Source of the DNA: Acestrorhynchus altus | Taxonomy: Eukaryota > Chordata > Actinopteri > Characiformes > Acestrorhynchidae | NCBI GenBank assembly: GCA_034509495.1 | Contig: CM067508.1 | Location: 28,066,921 to 28,130,920, forward strand | Direction of reading: 5' to 3' | DNA length: 64,000 bases | In this document: positions 61,380 to 64,000 of the stretch, one piece after another | How positions within the stretch are numbered: the first letter of the stretch is position 1 | Layout: every line of letters starts with the position of its first letter | The notes under the pieces: generated by a model | Seen by the model: the letters and a program-made list of their open reading frames with translations, nothing else | Database searches by the model: none | Told to the model about the DNA's origin: nothing | Program-made: the position numbers and the translations under genes

Positions 61380-61725
61380 GTAATGGTGTGCAATTTTGTG
61401 CAATGCCAGATCACCTTTGGTCTTCATTACAGCTAATTTGATAGTCCAACATTACTTTAATAAGGGCCTGCAACCAGTGGCTATTATTCCATGACCAGTC
61501 GCATCACCAGACCTATCCCCTGTTGAAACGTGTTCCGAAACTGTACTGCAAATTCTACTGATACTGAGTGAGAATATTCAGGATTATCACCAGACACGAT
61601 TAAGAGATTGTAACCTCTACAACTTCATTTCGAGACATTTGGCATGTTGCAAAATATCCAATGCCACACTGAGCGACACTACCTCTGTATGTGAAGCTCA
61701 ATAAATATTCCCCTGATCAGTGTAT
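61380..61725 (+). mobile_element. Degenerate Tc1-like 3' remnant
   Basis: The plus-strand sequence 'ccagtcgcatcaccagacct' then 'atcccctgttgaaac' reads like the SPDLSPVET motif, and 'gagaatattcaggattatca' then 'ccagacacg' like the transposase C-terminus. Stops and shifts throughout. Confidence 0.5.
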
Positions 61726-62099
61726 ATTTTTAATCATCTGTTGTTTCTTATAACCTTTAGCTTTCTACCAAATAGCATTGGAATCTGACACTAGGTGCAA
61801 CCAACTTTTGATGATGAGTTTATCTACAGAATATTTAACTTCAATGACACACTGAACTTGCTACCCTTAGCAGCATTTCACTGCAAACCTGTGCTGGTCC
61901 ACAGTACTCTTTTGTTCATTTTGGATCTTGCATGGGAGCCACTCACCATCAAGGCACAAGATAAGAATATGAAATGTCTGTTGTGTCTCTACATCTGTTT
62001 TATTTGGTGCACAGACACGTAGTTTGCACAGCTCATGCTCAGTATTGGGGTGAACTTTGTCTAACCCTCAGTGCCAACAATGGAATTAGGCCCTGTGTT

Positions 62100-62400
62100 T
62101 TCCCCACTCTCCTCAGGCCCTTTCATCCTTGGCCAATGATAACAGCAGCTAAATTAAAGCACCAAAGGAGATCTCCAAGAATTACGCCGAGCGGGAGCGG
62201 CCTGAGCCGAGGAGAGGAGAGGGAATTCAGCTTGATAAATCTCACTGCTGTATGAGCCTGTGTTTGCAGGGAAGTTTTCACTAAGTGATATATGGAGGGC
62301 TGCTTTTACAGTAGTGGAGGGAGCAGTTTGCTGAAATACAGTGCAAGCCAAGAGGAACAGCCACTCCTCACATGATCATGGTTTGGTGAATGTTGCTGCT
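62100..62400. other. Possible conserved non-coding element in lrriq1 intron
   Basis: A repeat-free stretch of balanced composition (cttggccaatgataacagca, gctaaattaaagcac, cctgagccgaggagagg) without coding potential in the gene's phase. The neighbouring gene in other vertebrates is ALX1, a developmental regulator with distant enhancers. Identification is a hunch. Confidence 0.25.
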
Positions 62401-62469
62401 GAATTTAATTTAGTCAACTCTATTACACTGTACTGACAAACAAGTGCTTTTACAGTTTACATATCAATG

Positions 62470-63230
62470 GATGGGCCACTTCATTAAAGCCACCTCCTTT
62501 TTTACTATTGCTGTCCACTTTTTCAGCTCCATTTACCATACAGGAGCACTTCTGTAATTATAGAATGTAGTCCATCTGTTTCTTGGCCTACTGTGTCAGC
62601 CTTCTTTTATCCTGTTATTCAATAGTTAGAACCCTACATGACCGCCCCATACTATGTATTATTTGGGTAGTGCTCACAGGACACGGTGTGGACAGAAACA
62701 GATGGACTTCCATCTGTAATTATAGAACTACAAAGTGCTCCTCTGATACATTTAGGGTCTGTTTTGAGTATGGAGACCTAATGGCGATCACTTAATCTTG
62801 CCTTTGCTGTGGAGGAACACACTGCCCCAACTGCTGGTGTAATGTTCTGGGGAGCCTTGACATACAACAGTTTGTCACCCAAAGTTGCGATGCCTCATGT
62901 ATTGTCTCTTAAGGCCTGGCTTTCAACTGGCATTTTTCAGCAGGATAATGTTCATTCACACACAGCAAGGGTTTTCTGTGTATTGCTAGCATTCCTTTGG
63001 GCTGGCTGGTCACCAGATTTATTATCAATCTGGTATTTATGGGACCAGCTGGGACACCAGCGTCTGTAACCTATGAGTGCGCAGGATGCCTTACGGAACC
63101 TGTATCATCTTGTGTCCAGATTAGAGGCCCAGCCGGGTACAAGAGCCTTCTAGAGCCAACTGTACATTTTTTCCCCAGTAAACTTATCTGTATTGTAAAT
63201 GTATTGTAATCATTAAATAATATTGTAGTC
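62470..63230 (+). mobile_element. Degenerate Tc1-like transposon remnant
   Basis: Near 62806-63070 the plus strand shows a decayed catalytic domain: VMFWGALTYNSLSP, IFQQDNVHSHTARVF, WAGWSPDLLSIWYLWDQLGH. These match the second Asp and third acidic motifs (QQDN...HTARV and SPDLSPIEH...WD) of a fish Tc1 family. 5' flanking text (taattatagaactacaaag) matches the repeat at 17450-17740. Confidence 0.7.
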
Positions 63231-63509
63231 ATTCAATTCCAACAACTCCTTGTTGGTATGTTACTAGTGCAATAGTTTACTGTAAATTACGAACTTTAAA
63301 TATGACAATTTTAAATAATTTTGCAGTCAATAATTAGAAGTACACTAAATGTTTGTAAGATAGCTGGTAATAACTACTTTCTTTTGCCTTACTGGATGGA
63401 TACTTACTCTGTACTTAATAACTTAACTGTAACTTGTGGGCTGTAATGTATAGTGTTACAAAACAATGACAAAATGTGTCATTTAACTAAAATGTATCCC
63501 TTTCCTAAA

Positions 63510-63540
63510 CACGCACGCACGCACGCATGCACGCACGCAT

Positions 63541-63586
<46 letters not shown>

Positions 63587-63592
63587 ACACAT
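63510..63592. repeat. (CACG)n/(CA)n microsatellite
   Basis: CACGCACGCACGCATG repeats followed by a pure CA run. Confidence 0.95.
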
Positions 63593-63594
63593 TG

Positions 63595-63900
63595 TCTGAG
63601 GCAAGCCAAACCACTTGACTCTGAAAATGTATCAGTTCAGAAAGGAAAGGAAAAATGAACTTAATTTGATTGACAGCCACATCTCTGGACCGAGGCCAAG
63701 AGAGCCTTTTTCACTTCTAATCCAAACTGAGTGTCATCACACACTTTTTCCCAGTGAGAAGCAGACTTTGACTAAAGCTCTTTCCTCTGCACGCAGACGG
63801 CTTGTTGACTCTCCTGGTTTTGAAATGTCAAACTCATTAAATGTTTCATGTCCATTTCCTAACTGATTTCATCTGCTCAGTGTAAATACTCTCCAGTTGA
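63595..63900. other. Possible conserved non-coding element in lrriq1 intron
   Basis: Repeat-free segment, for example cttaatttgattgacagcca and ccgaggccaagagagccttt. An open frame crosses it (63615-63866) but has no recognisable domain or splice context. Candidate enhancer only. Confidence 0.25.
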
Positions 63901-63927
63901 AGCCTATTGAGGGCGAGAGAGTGAGAG

Positions 63928-63936
63928 AGGACAGAG

Positions 63937-63984
<48 letters not shown>
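63928..63984. repeat. (GA)n microsatellite at the window end
   Basis: About 55 bases of GA directly followed by CTGTCTCTTATACACC, the final bases of the window. Confidence 0.9.
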
Positions 63985-63986
<2 letters not shown>

Positions 63987-64000
63987 GTCTCTTATACACC

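Larger units (their letters stand above)
60093..64000 (+). other. lrriq1: lrriq1 intron (continues beyond window)
   Basis: Begins with a good donor, GGAG then GTAAGA, at 60092/60093. No in-phase exon coding the expected capping repeat (human DSLLKVLPALRILNG) was seen before the window ends, so the intron is at least 3.9 kb. It holds two degenerate Tc1-like remnants, microsatellites and candidate conserved segments listed separately. Confidence 0.7.

Overview
This is a vertebrate nuclear window, almost certainly from a teleost fish. It has spliced genes with GT/AG introns, protein exons closest (from memory) to zebrafish and human orthologues, many (CA)n, (GA)n and (TA)n microsatellites, and a dense load of Tc1/mariner, hAT, LINE and SINE remnants typical of fish. 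The repeat flavour suggests an otophysan (characin or relative), but that is only an impression. No prokaryotic, CRISPR or phage-like feature is present.

Three protein genes are supported. (1) ctsd, + strand, 207-4430: the 3' seven coding exons of cathepsin D; the first exons lie left of the window. (2) slc6a15, - strand: the complete coding sequence in 11 exons from 35054 down to 8698 (735 codons), with a probable non-coding first exon in a CpG-rich block near 37.5-37.8 kb. It encodes the neuronal neutral amino acid transporter B0AT2. Its 3' end converges on ctsd. (3) lrriq1, + strand, from a promoter at about 49.94 kb to the last visible exon at 60092: an E/K/R-rich coiled coil with an IQ motif, then leucine-rich repeats. 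Its 3' exons lie right of the window. A perfect RFX X-box sits at the lrriq1 promoter, fitting a ciliary role. slc6a15 and lrriq1 are head to head, as in the human SLC6A15-TSPAN19-LRRIQ1-ALX1 block, but no tspan19 was recognised between them.

Layout: 0-5 kb ctsd; 5-8.7 kb convergent 3' flank with two MITE-like elements; 8.7-37.8 kb slc6a15, with introns holding three Tc1-like elements (13.6, 25.3 and 27.1 kb), SINE and MITE copies and satellites; 37.8-49.9 kb intergenic, with a 500-base assembly gap, several truncated LINEs, a solo LTR with target-site duplication and a palindromic MITE; 49.9-64 kb lrriq1, including a Tc1 copy carrying a nested hAT fragment and, after 60.1 kb, a long repeat-containing intron.

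The most interesting signals are small. Two slc6a15 splice acceptors are built from repeats: a (TC)n microsatellite whose only adenine is in a branch-point-like CTCAC, and the TTTGA tail of a dispersed repeat. The lrriq1 promoter has an X-box. The first lrriq1 coding exon has an apparent frame break. I did not find a wholly new biological system.
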